From assembly GCF_029051725.1 (NCBI RefSeq), contig NZ_JAACFU010000014.1:1-64000 (forward strand): a stretch of DNA of 64,000 bases. Reading direction: 5' to 3'. This DNA comes from Bradyrhizobium sp. CSS354 (lineage in GTDB: Bacteria > Pseudomonadota > Alphaproteobacteria > Rhizobiales > Xanthobacteraceae). The first letter of the stretch is position 1. Every line of letters starts with the position of its first letter. Of the stretch, positions 50,244-57,183 are shown piece after piece. Under the pieces are notes generated by a model. That model saw only the letters and a list, made by a program, of their open reading frames with translations, did not search any database and had not been told where the DNA came from. The translations under genes were made by a program, and so were the position numbers.

Positions 50244-50305
50244 GGTGCGATGTTAGCAGAGTCTTCGCCTCGACAACGCCCGGATTCTGGGACTATCTTC
50301 GCCCC

Positions 50306-50932
50306 ATGAGCGACCATCATCATCACCACGATCACGACCATTCCGAGCTGTCGGAGACCGAGCTGCGCGTGCGCGCGCTCGAGACGATCCTGACCGAAAA
50401 AGGCTATGTCGAGCCGGCCGCGCTCGACGCCATCATCCAGGCCTATGAGACCCGGATCGGTCCCCATAACGGCGCGCGCGTCGTCGCCAAGGCCTGGAGC
50501 GATCCGGCTTTCAAGACGGCACTGCTGGAGGACGGCTCGAAGGCGATCGGCACGCTCGGCCATGTCAGCCGCGTCGGCGACCACCTCGTCGTGGTCGAGA
50601 ACACGCCGCAGCGTCACAACATGGTCGTGTGCACGCTGTGCTCCTGCTACCCCTGGGAAATGCTGGGGCTGCCGCCGGTCTGGTACAAGGCCGCACCCTA
50701 TCGCTCCCGCGCGGTGAAGGACCCGCGCGGCGTGCTCGCCGATTTCGGCGTGCAGGTCGCCAAGGACGTTGAAATCCGAGTATGGGATTCGACCGCCGAA
50801 ACGCGCTTTCTTGTGCTGCCGATGCGTCCCGCTGGGACCGATGGCTGGAGCGAGGAGCAGCTCGCCGAGCTGGTCACGCGCGATTCCATGATCGGCACCG
50901 GCTTTCCCAAGGTGCCCGGAGCGCCGTCATGA
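50306..50932 (+). CDS. nthA: Nitrile hydratase alpha subunit, cobalt type
   Basis: This 208-residue subunit carries the metal centre that hydrates nitriles to amides. The claw motif is CTLCSC (near residue 111) with Thr at the second position, the cobalt-type signature (iron-type has Ser). The middle and last Cys become sulfinic and sulfenic acids. Flanking VCTLCSCYPWEMLGLPPVWYK and the Arg in PAYRSR-like APYRSRAV are conserved. Its N-terminus is unusually His-rich (HHHHHDHDH, residues 4-12). ATG 50306 lies 24 bases after in-frame codons with no domain. The stop overlaps the beta-subunit ATG by 4 bases. Confidence 0.95.
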   Translation: MSDHHHHHDHDHSELSETELRVRALETILTEKGYVEPAALDAIIQAYETRIGPHNGARVVAKAWSDPAFKTALLEDGSKAIGTLGHVSRVGDHLVVVENTPQRHNMVVCTLCSCYPWEMLGLPPVWYKAAPYRSRAVKDPRGVLADFGVQVAKDVEIRVWDSTAETRFLVLPMRPAGTDGWSEEQLAELVTRDSMIGTGFPKVPGAPS

Positions 50933-51588
50933 ACGGCGTGCACGACATGGGCGGCATGGACGGCTTCGGCAAGGTCGAGCCCGAGCCGAACGAGCCGGTG
51001 TTCCACGAAGAATGGGAGTCGCGTGTTCTCGCCATGGTGCGGGCGATGGGCGCGGCCGGCGCCTTCAATATCGACACCTCGCGCTTCTATCGCGAGACGA
51101 TCCCGCCGCACGTCTATCTCTCGAGCTCCTATTACAAGAAATGGTTTCTCGGGCTCGAGGAGATGCTGATCGAGAAAGGGTATCTCACCCGGGAGGAAGT
51201 CGCCGCCGGCCACGCGATGCAGCCGGCCAAGGCGCTCAAGCACGGCAAGTTCGATCTCGGCCAGGTCGAACGCATCATGGTGCGCGGCAAGTTCGCCCGT
51301 CCTGCCTCGGCGCCGGCCAAATTCAACATCGGCGACCGCGTGCGTGCGAAGAACATTCATCCCGCGACCCACACCCGCCTGCCGCGCTACGTGCGCGGCC
51401 ATGTCGGCGTCGTCGAGCTGAACCATGGCTGCCACGTGTTTCCGGATTCGGCGGCGATGGAGCTCGGCGAGAATCCGCAATGGCTCTACACGGTGGTATT
51501 CGAGGGCCGCGATCTCTGGGGCGCGGACGGCGATCCGACCTCGAAAGTCTCGATCGATGCGTTCGAGCCGTATCTGGACCCGGCGTGA
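50929..51588 (+). CDS. nthB: Nitrile hydratase beta subunit
   Basis: The 219-residue subunit begins MNGVHDMGGMDGFGKVEPE, the family hallmark, and contains YRETIPPHVYLSSSYYKKWFLGLE in its helical half. The C-terminal SH3-like barrel follows, with FNIGDRVRAKNIHPATHTRLPRYVRGHVG and YTVVFEGRDLWG. It supplies the Arg residues that hydrogen-bond the oxidised cysteines of the alpha subunit. It is coupled by overlap to nthA upstream and by one base to the activator gene downstream. Confidence 0.96.
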   Translation: MNGVHDMGGMDGFGKVEPEPNEPVFHEEWESRVLAMVRAMGAAGAFNIDTSRFYRETIPPHVYLSSSYYKKWFLGLEEMLIEKGYLTREEVAAGHAMQPAKALKHGKFDLGQVERIMVRGKFARPASAPAKFNIGDRVRAKNIHPATHTRLPRYVRGHVGVVELNHGCHVFPDSAAMELGENPQWLYTVVFEGRDLWGADGDPTSKVSIDAFEPYLDPA

Positions 51589-51965
51589 TGAGCAGCACGG
51601 CTGCTGCTGCCGCGACGGCAGCGATCCCGAGCATTCCGCGCGACGATGACGGCCCGGTGTTTCGCGCACCCTGGGAGGCGCACGCCTTCGCGATGGCGCT
51701 GACCCTGCACGAACGCGGCGTGTTCACCTGGCCCGAATGGGCGGCAGCCCTGGCCTCCGAGATCAAGCGCGCGCAGGCGGCCGGCGATCCTGACACGGGC
51801 GAGACCTACTATCTCCATTGGCTCGCCACGCTGGAGGGCCTCGTCGCAGGCAAGGGCGTTGCGTCTGCGGAGACGTTGCACCGCTACCGCGACGCCTGGG
51901 ACCACGCGGCGGATCGCACCCCGCACGGCAAGCCGATCGAGCTGAAGGCGGAGGATTTTCGGTAA
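51588..51965 (+). CDS. Nitrile hydratase accessory/activator protein
   Basis: This 125-residue protein has FRAPWEAHAFAMALTLHERGVFTWPEWAAAL in its centre and YYLHWLATLEGLV later, the pattern of the P14K/NhlE-type activators. These resemble the beta-subunit N-terminal half, bind an alpha subunit and swap cobalt-loaded alpha into the enzyme. An Ala-rich N-terminal 20 residues is extra. Gene order alpha, beta, activator is that of cobalt-type enzymes in rhizobia. The operon ends at a dispersed palindromic repeat 18 bases downstream. Confidence 0.92.
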   Translation: MSSTAAAAATAAIPSIPRDDDGPVFRAPWEAHAFAMALTLHERGVFTWPEWAAALASEIKRAQAAGDPDTGETYYLHWLATLEGLVAGKGVASAETLHRYRDAWDHAADRTPHGKPIELKAEDFR

Positions 51966-51982
51966 GCTGCCTCGACATATTC

Positions 51983-52069
51983 CGTCATTGCGAGCGTAGC
52001 GAAGCAATCCAGAATCCCTCCTCAAAGGTAGTCTGGATTGCTTCGTCGCAAGAGCTCCTCGCAATGACG
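51983..52069. repeat. Dispersed palindromic repeat (CGTCATTGCGAGC type)
   Basis: The element starts CGTCATTGCGAGCGTAGCGA, continues AGCAATCCAGA, and is matched by TCTGGATTGCTTCGTCGCAA and GAGCTCCTCGCAATGACG on the other side. The arms are near-perfect complements over some 35 bp. It lies between the convergent nitrile hydratase operon and queC. This family is, to my knowledge, frequent in Bradyrhizobium. Confidence 0.85.
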
Positions 52070-52084
52070 GCGGAGTGAGGCGTG

Positions 52085-52798
52085 TCACCGTCCCGCCACA
52101 TACTCCCGCCACCCCTTCGCCCGCAGGCTGCACGCCGGGCACTCGCCGCAGCCGTAGCCCCAATCATGTTGCGCGCCGCGTTCGCCGAGATAGCAGGTGT
52201 GCGACTGCTCGCGAATGAGATCGACCAGCCCGTCGCCGCCGAGGTCGTGAGCGAGCTTCCACGTCGCCGCTTTGTCGATCCACATCAGCGGGGTATGCAG
52301 CTCGAACTTGCGCGCCATGCCGAGCGACAGCGCGGCCTGCATGGCGCGGATGGTGTCGTCGCGGCAATCGGGGTAGCCGGAATAGTCGGTCTCGCACATG
52401 CCGCCGACGATGTGACTGATGCCGCGCCGGTAGGCCAGCGCCGCGGCGAATGTCAAGAACACCAGGTTGCGGCCGGGCACGAACGTGTTCGGCAGGCCGT
52501 CAGCGCCCATCGCAATCGCGACGTCGCGCGTCAGCGCCGTCTCGGACACCGCCGCCAGCGTCGGGATCGACAGCGTGTGGCTCTCGCCAAGCCTGGAAGC
52601 CCAATCCACGCGCAGGCCCTTGATGCCGTCGAACAGCCGGTCGCGGCAGGCAAGCTCGATGGCGTGGCGCTGGCCGTAATCGAATCCCAGCGTCTCCACG
52701 CGTGCAAAGCGGTTCAGCGCCCAGGCGAGGCAGGTGGTGGAATCCTGGCCGCCGGAAAACAGCACCAGCGCGGTTTCGGATGAAGATGCGTCATTCAT
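52085..52798 (-). CDS. queC: 7-cyano-7-deazaguanine synthase
   Basis: This 237-residue enzyme converts 7-carboxy-7-deazaguanine to the nitrile preQ0 in queuosine synthesis, using ATP and ammonia. The PP-loop is LVLFSGGQDSTTC (about 11-23), followed by FDYGQRH (near 40) and VPGRNLVFLT (near 106). The zinc site is formed by the C-terminal cysteines in CYLGERGAQHD, YGCGECPACSLRAKGW. ATG 52798 is the family start. Partner genes queD and queE are not in this window. It is convergent with nitrile hydratase and divergent from mazG. Confidence 0.96.
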   Translation of the reverse strand: MNDASSSETALVLFSGGQDSTTCLAWALNRFARVETLGFDYGQRHAIELACRDRLFDGIKGLRVDWASRLGESHTLSIPTLAAVSETALTRDVAIAMGADGLPNTFVPGRNLVFLTFAAALAYRRGISHIVGGMCETDYSGYPDCRDDTIRAMQAALSLGMARKFELHTPLMWIDKAATWKLAHDLGGDGLVDLIREQSHTCYLGERGAQHDWGYGCGECPACSLRAKGWREYVAGR

Positions 52799-52937
52799 GG
52801 CCCGCGCTTTAGCACTGCGCGCACGGCTCGCCAATCTGGCCCGCCAACCGGTGGAAATCACCTTGTTCCGCCGCGCTGCGCTGGGAACGAGGGCCCGCTT
52901 TTGGCATAAGGCTTGGGAGCCAGGAGACTGCCCCGCA

Positions 52938-53792
52938 ATGACCCCTTCCCGCGACATTTCCCGCCTGATCGAGATCATGGCGGCGCTGCGCACGCCGATG
53001 ACCGGCTGCCCCTGGGACCTCGAGCAGAATTTTGCGACCATCGCGCCGTATACGATCGAGGAAGCCTATGAGGTGGTCGAGGCCATCAGCCGCGGCGACC
53101 TCGACGATCTCTGCGAGGAGCTCGGCGACCTCCTGCTCCAGGTCGTCTTCCACGCCCAGATGGCGTCGGAGCAGAACGCGTTCGCGTTTGGCGATGTCGT
53201 CGAGGTCATCACGCGAAAAATGATCCGGCGCCATCCCCACGTCTTCGCCGACAAGGAGGGCAACCTCGCCTCCTCCCACGTGAAGGAAGTCTGGAACCGC
53301 ATCAAGGCGGAGGAGAAAGCCGAGCGCGCCGCGCGCCGGCCGCCGCAGGAAGCGCCGTCCCACAAGTCGCTGCTGTCAGGCGTGAAGGCCGGCCAGCCCG
53401 CACTGACGCGCGCCATGGAGCTGCAGCGCAAGGCCTCCACTGTCGGCTTCGACTGGAACGATCCGCGCGCGGTGCTGGCAAAAATCCGCGAGGAAGCCGA
53501 CGAGATCGAGGCCGCGCTTGATCGCAACGACAGCAAGGGATTGGCGGAGGAGACCGGCGACCTGATGTTCGCGCTCGTCAACCTCGCCCGTCATGTCGAT
53601 GCCGATCCGGAAGCCGCGCTGCGTGCGACCAATGCAAAGTTCGAGCGGCGGTTTGGGTTCATCGAGCGGGCGCTGGAAGCACAGGGGCGCACGCTGGAGC
53701 AGGCGTCGCTCGCGGAGATGGACGCGTTGTGGAACGAGGCGAAGGGTGAGGAGCAGTCGTCACCGGAAGGACGCAAGCAAGCCCACCGTTAA
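52938..53792 (+). CDS. mazG: Nucleoside triphosphate pyrophosphohydrolase MazG
   Basis: The 284-residue protein has two MazG domains. The first (about 10-115) has GCPWDLEQ, EEAYEVVEAI and EELGDLLLQVVFHAQMA; the second (about 165-255) has VGFDW, EEADEIEAAL and EETGDLMFALVNLARH. The paired acidic motifs bind magnesium. It removes aberrant or surplus NTPs and, in E. coli, lowers ppGpp. ATG 52938 was chosen because the first domain starts there. A palindromic repeat follows 9 bases after its stop. Confidence 0.95.
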   Translation: MTPSRDISRLIEIMAALRTPMTGCPWDLEQNFATIAPYTIEEAYEVVEAISRGDLDDLCEELGDLLLQVVFHAQMASEQNAFAFGDVVEVITRKMIRRHPHVFADKEGNLASSHVKEVWNRIKAEEKAERAARRPPQEAPSHKSLLSGVKAGQPALTRAMELQRKASTVGFDWNDPRAVLAKIREEADEIEAALDRNDSKGLAEETGDLMFALVNLARHVDADPEAALRATNAKFERRFGFIERALEAQGRTLEQASLAEMDALWNEAKGEEQSSPEGRKQAHR

Positions 53793-53801
53793 CTCAGGTG
53801 C

Positions 53802-53888
53802 CGTAGCCCGGATGGAGCGCAGCGAAATCCGGGTTCTTCAAACCACTCTAGCGGCCCCGGATTGCGCTGCGCTCCATCCGGGCTACGG
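53802..53888. repeat. Dispersed palindromic repeat (CCGTAGCCCGGATGGAGCGC type)
   Basis: The left arm CCGTAGCCCGGATGGAGCGC plus AGCGAAATCCGGG is matched by CCCCGGATTGCGCT plus GCGCTCCATCCGGGCTACGG on the right, enclosing about 20 bases. The near-perfect stem lies between the convergent mazG and hflX genes and probably serves as their bidirectional end. Confidence 0.85.
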
Positions 53889-53914
53889 GTCTGAGTTGCA
53901 GGGACAAGCGCGGC

Positions 53915-55297
53915 TTACGCGGACAGTCGCGGCACGGCATCGAACCTGGCCACCACGATATCCCGCTTGGTCTCATCCACCCGTACTGTCATGGCGAAGC
54001 GGCCGTCGTGCAGCTCTTTCGCCAGCACTTCGGCATTCCGGTGCAGCCAGCTGATGCCGGCGCCGTCGGAGGCATCGATCGAGAGGTCGAGCGTGATGCG
54101 TTTGGCGGCCAAGCGCTCCTCGATCGCGGCGAGCAGCGCGTCGACCCCCTCGCCCGACACGGCCGACACCAGCATCGCCGGATGATCCTCCGGCCTGCGC
54201 GCGGCGATGTTCAAAAGCTCTTCGCGCTGTTCGGGACCATAACGGTCGATCTTGTTCCAGACCTCAATGATGCGGCCTGAATCATCGGGATTGATGCCGA
54301 GCTGGCGCAGCACGGCGTCAACGTCGCTCTGCTGCGCCTCGGCGTCGTCGTGCGAGATATCGCGCACATGCAGGATGACGTCGGCTTCCAGCACCTCCTC
54401 CAGCGTGGCGCGGAAGGCGGCGACGAGCTGCGTCGGCAAATTGGAGATGAAACCAACGGTGTCCGACAGCATCGCCTTGCCGCCATGCGGCAGCGTGAGC
54501 GCGCGCAGGGTAGGATCCAGCGTGGCGAACAGCATATCGGCGGCCTGCACGTCGGCGCGGGTTAGACGGTTGAACAGCGTCGATTTGCCGGCATTGGTGT
54601 AGCCGACCAGCGCCACGACGCGGTATGGCACGCGCTGGCGGCCTGCGCGATGCAGGCGGCGTGTGGCCTGCACCTTCTTCAGCTCGCCCTCGAGCTTGGA
54701 GATGCGCTCCTGGATCAGGCGGCGGTCGGCTTCGATCTGGGTCTCGCCGGGACCGCCCATGAATCCAAAGCCGCCGCGCTGGCGTTCGAGATGGGTCCAT
54801 GAGCGCACCAGGCGCGAACGTTGATAGTTGAGATGCGCGAGCTCGACCTGGAGCGAGCCTTCCTTGGTCTTGGCGCGGCGGCCGAAGATTTCCAAAATGA
54901 GCCCGGTGCGGTCGAGCACCTTTGCCTGCAGCTCCTTCTCAAGATTGCGCTGCTGGATCGGCGCAAGCGCGCAATCCATCACCACGAGCTCGACGTCGAG
55001 GCTCTTGGCGAGCGCAGCGATCTCCTCGACCTTGCCCTTGCCGATAAAGGTCGCAGGGCGGATCTGGTTGATCGGCGCTATGATGGCATCGGCAACGACG
55101 AGATCGATCGCGCGCGCGAGGCCGGCAGCTTCGTCGAGCCGGGCTTCCGCGTCACGCAGGACATGAGCTTCCGATTGCGCGTCGGCATTGCCTGCGCGCA
55201 CTCGCAAATAGGGACCGATGACAAGCACCCGCCCCGTCTGCTTATCCCCTGCCGACCGCGGACGGTCGGCATCCCCGTCGAAATTCCGGGGTTCCAA
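53915..55297 (-). CDS. hflX: GTPase HflX
   Basis: This 460-residue ribosome-associated GTPase rescues or splits stalled ribosomes. The N-terminal HflX domain includes GKGKVEEIA (near 85) and the GGFGFMGGPGETQIEADRR glycine-rich loop (near 175). The G domain has GYTNAGKSTLFNRLT (near 232), a conserved DPT, SDTVGFI and NKID. The C-terminal part is a small alpha/beta domain. Translation probably begins at TTG 55297, 11 bases after the hfq stop, with GAGAG upstream. The hfq-hflX order is widely conserved. Confidence 0.95.
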   Translation of the reverse strand: MEPRNFDGDADRPRSAGDKQTGRVLVIGPYLRVRAGNADAQSEAHVLRDAEARLDEAAGLARAIDLVVADAIIAPINQIRPATFIGKGKVEEIAALAKSLDVELVVMDCALAPIQQRNLEKELQAKVLDRTGLILEIFGRRAKTKEGSLQVELAHLNYQRSRLVRSWTHLERQRGGFGFMGGPGETQIEADRRLIQERISKLEGELKKVQATRRLHRAGRQRVPYRVVALVGYTNAGKSTLFNRLTRADVQAADMLFATLDPTLRALTLPHGGKAMLSDTVGFISNLPTQLVAAFRATLEEVLEADVILHVRDISHDDAEAQQSDVDAVLRQLGINPDDSGRIIEVWNKIDRYGPEQREELLNIAARRPEDHPAMLVSAVSGEGVDALLAAIEERLAAKRITLDLSIDASDGAGISWLHRNAEVLAKELHDGRFAMTVRVDETKRDIVVARFDAVPRLSA

Positions 55298-55308
55298 TCA
55301 GATCACTC

Positions 55309-55557
55309 TCAAGCCGGCTGGTCCTCGCCGCCTTCGAACAACTGGATCGGAGCGCCCGGCATGATGGTCGAGATCGCATGCTTGTAGACGAGCTGCGAGT
55401 GACCGTCGCGCCGAAGCAGCAAACAGAAATTGTCGAACCAGGTCACGATGCCCTGGAGCTTCACTCCGTTGACCAGAAAGATCGTCAGTGGCGTTTTGGT
55501 TTTGCGAACGTGATTAAGGAAGGTGTCCTGCAGGTTTTGTGCGCGGTCTGCCGCCAT
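55309..55557 (-). CDS. hfq: RNA chaperone Hfq
   Basis: This 82-residue Sm-like hexamer-forming protein matches sRNAs to mRNAs. It has LQDTFLNHVRKTKTPLTIFLVNGVKL (Sm1, in two parts) and the Sm2 motif YKHAIS, with the distal-face residues FDNFCLLLRRDGHSQLV. The C-terminal tail is short, as usual in alphaproteobacteria. In rhizobia Hfq affects nitrogen fixation gene expression, which suits its place beside ntrYX. A possible promoter lies about 120 bases upstream. Confidence 0.98.
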   Translation of the reverse strand: MAADRAQNLQDTFLNHVRKTKTPLTIFLVNGVKLQGIVTWFDNFCLLLRRDGHSQLVYKHAISTIMPGAPIQLFEGGEDQPA

Positions 55558-55677
55558 TGTTTTTTTCTCGCTTTGAGTTTCTTTTTATTGCGCCGGTTGC
55601 GGCCCTCTTTTGAAAATTGGGGGTCCTCGTCCGGTTGCCGTCCCTCATGAGATCCCCCTCGGAGGAACAGCGGTTCA

Positions 55678-55706
55678 ATTAGAGGACAGGTAGGCTTATT
55701 AGGCAA
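55678..55706 (-). promoter_or_regulatory. Candidate hfq-hflX promoter
   Basis: On the minus strand TTGCCT (55706-55701) and TCTAAT (55683-55678) are spaced by exactly 17 bp. It would give an untranslated leader of about 115 bases before hfq. The ntrX stop is 90 bases upstream, and a GCCGC/GCGGC hairpin at 55707-55721 lies between them. Confidence 0.45.
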
Positions 55707-55795
55707 GCCGCTTCACGCGGCAGCCCACGCCGTATTGCCCCGAAAAACTACGGAAATCGATGATTTTCCTCGCCTATTCCAACGACGTCGCAGCG

Positions 55796-57166
55796 TTAGC
55801 CGACGCCGAGCGCCTTCAACTTCCGGTGCAGTGCCGAGCGTTCCATGCCAACAAACTCGGCCGTGCGAGAAATATTTCCTGAGAAACGGCTGATCTGTGC
55901 AATCAAATAGTCGCGCTCGAACACTTCGCGCGCTTCGCGCAGCGGCAGGCCCATGATGTGCTCGCCATTGTTGCTGGTCGGCATCGCCGGCACCATGGAG
56001 CCGACGTCCTGCGGCAGCATGTCGGCCGTGATGATGACTTCAGGCCCGCCCGCGGCCAGAATCATGACTCTCTCAACGTTGTTGCGGAGCTGGCGCACAT
56101 TGCCCGGCCAAACATGCGACTGCAGCACCGCCATCGCGTCCTGGCCGATCTGCCGCTTGGGCAGGCCGCTGCCCGCGGAGATCTGCTCCATGAAATAGTC
56201 GATCAATTCCGGAATGTCCTCACGCCGCTCCGACAATGCGGGCACGCGGATCGGGACCACCGAGAGCCGGTGATAGAGGTCCTCGCGGAAATGACCGGCC
56301 GCGATCTCCTCTTCGAGGTTGCGCGCGGTGGACGAGATGATGCGGACGTCGACCTGCACCTTGCCGTTGCCGCCGACGCGCTGGAACGACTGCTCGACCA
56401 GCACGCGCAAGATCTTGTTCTGGGTCTCGCGCGGCATGTCCGCGATTTCGTCGATGAACAGCGTGCCACCATGGGCCTCTTCGAGCGCGCCGGGCTTGCG
56501 CGCGTGCTCGCCGTTGGACTGCTCGATGCCGAACAGCTCGTGCTCCATCCGCTCGGGCGTGATCGCAGCGGCGTTGATGACGACGAAGGGGCCGTCGGCG
56601 CGGCCCGAGGCCGTGTGCAGCGTGCGCGCGGTCAGTTCCTTGCCGGCGCCGGCGGGGCCGACGATCAGGATGCGGCTGTTGGCCTTGGCCGCACGCTCGA
56701 TGGTCTGGCGCAGCTGGTTCATGCTGGGGGAGCGGCCGACCAGCGAGCTTGCGCTCGGCGCGAGCTGCTTCAGCTCCTTGACCTCGCGCTTGAGCCGCGA
56801 GTTCTCCAGTGCACGGTTCGCGACCAGGATCAGCCGGTCGGTCTTGAACGGCTTCTCGATGAAGTCGTAGGCGCCACGCTTGATCGCGGCGACCGCGGTC
56901 TCGATGTTGCCGTGGCCGGAGATCATCACGACCGGGAGATCGGGGTTGTCCTTCTTGACCTGCTCCAAGAGCTGCAAGCCGTCGAGCTTGGAGCCCTGCA
57001 GCCAGATGTCGAGGAACACCAGATGCGGCCTGCGGTTGGCGATCTCAGCGAGCGCCGTATCGCTGTCGCGCGCGGTCCGGGTCACGAAGCCCTCGTCTTC
57101 GAGGATGCCCGCAACGAGATCCCGAATATCGGCCTCATCATCGACAATCAGAATTTCACTTGCCAT
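55796..57166 (-). CDS. ntrX: Nitrogen assimilation response regulator NtrX
   Basis: This 456-residue regulator is the partner of NtrY. The receiver domain (1-120) has IVDDEADIRD, phospho-acceptor Asp in LVFLDIW and KPFKTDRL. The AAA+ domain has VGPAGAGKE and GGTLFIDEIADMP. The stretch where sigma-54 activators carry GAFTGA reads NGEHARKPG, so the sigma-54 contact loop is missing, as is known for several alphaproteobacterial NtrX proteins. The C-terminal Fis-type helix-turn-helix is ISRTAEFVGMERSALHRKL. The protein may act through the housekeeping sigma factor. It starts 17 bases after ntrY. Confidence 0.95.
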   Translation of the reverse strand: MASEILIVDDEADIRDLVAGILEDEGFVTRTARDSDTALAEIANRRPHLVFLDIWLQGSKLDGLQLLEQVKKDNPDLPVVMISGHGNIETAVAAIKRGAYDFIEKPFKTDRLILVANRALENSRLKREVKELKQLAPSASSLVGRSPSMNQLRQTIERAAKANSRILIVGPAGAGKELTARTLHTASGRADGPFVVINAAAITPERMEHELFGIEQSNGEHARKPGALEEAHGGTLFIDEIADMPRETQNKILRVLVEQSFQRVGGNGKVQVDVRIISSTARNLEEEIAAGHFREDLYHRLSVVPIRVPALSERREDIPELIDYFMEQISAGSGLPKRQIGQDAMAVLQSHVWPGNVRQLRNNVERVMILAAGGPEVIITADMLPQDVGSMVPAMPTSNNGEHIMGLPLREAREVFERDYLIAQISRFSGNISRTAEFVGMERSALHRKLKALGVG

Positions 57167-57183
57167 GGGTCGCGCCTGTTTTC

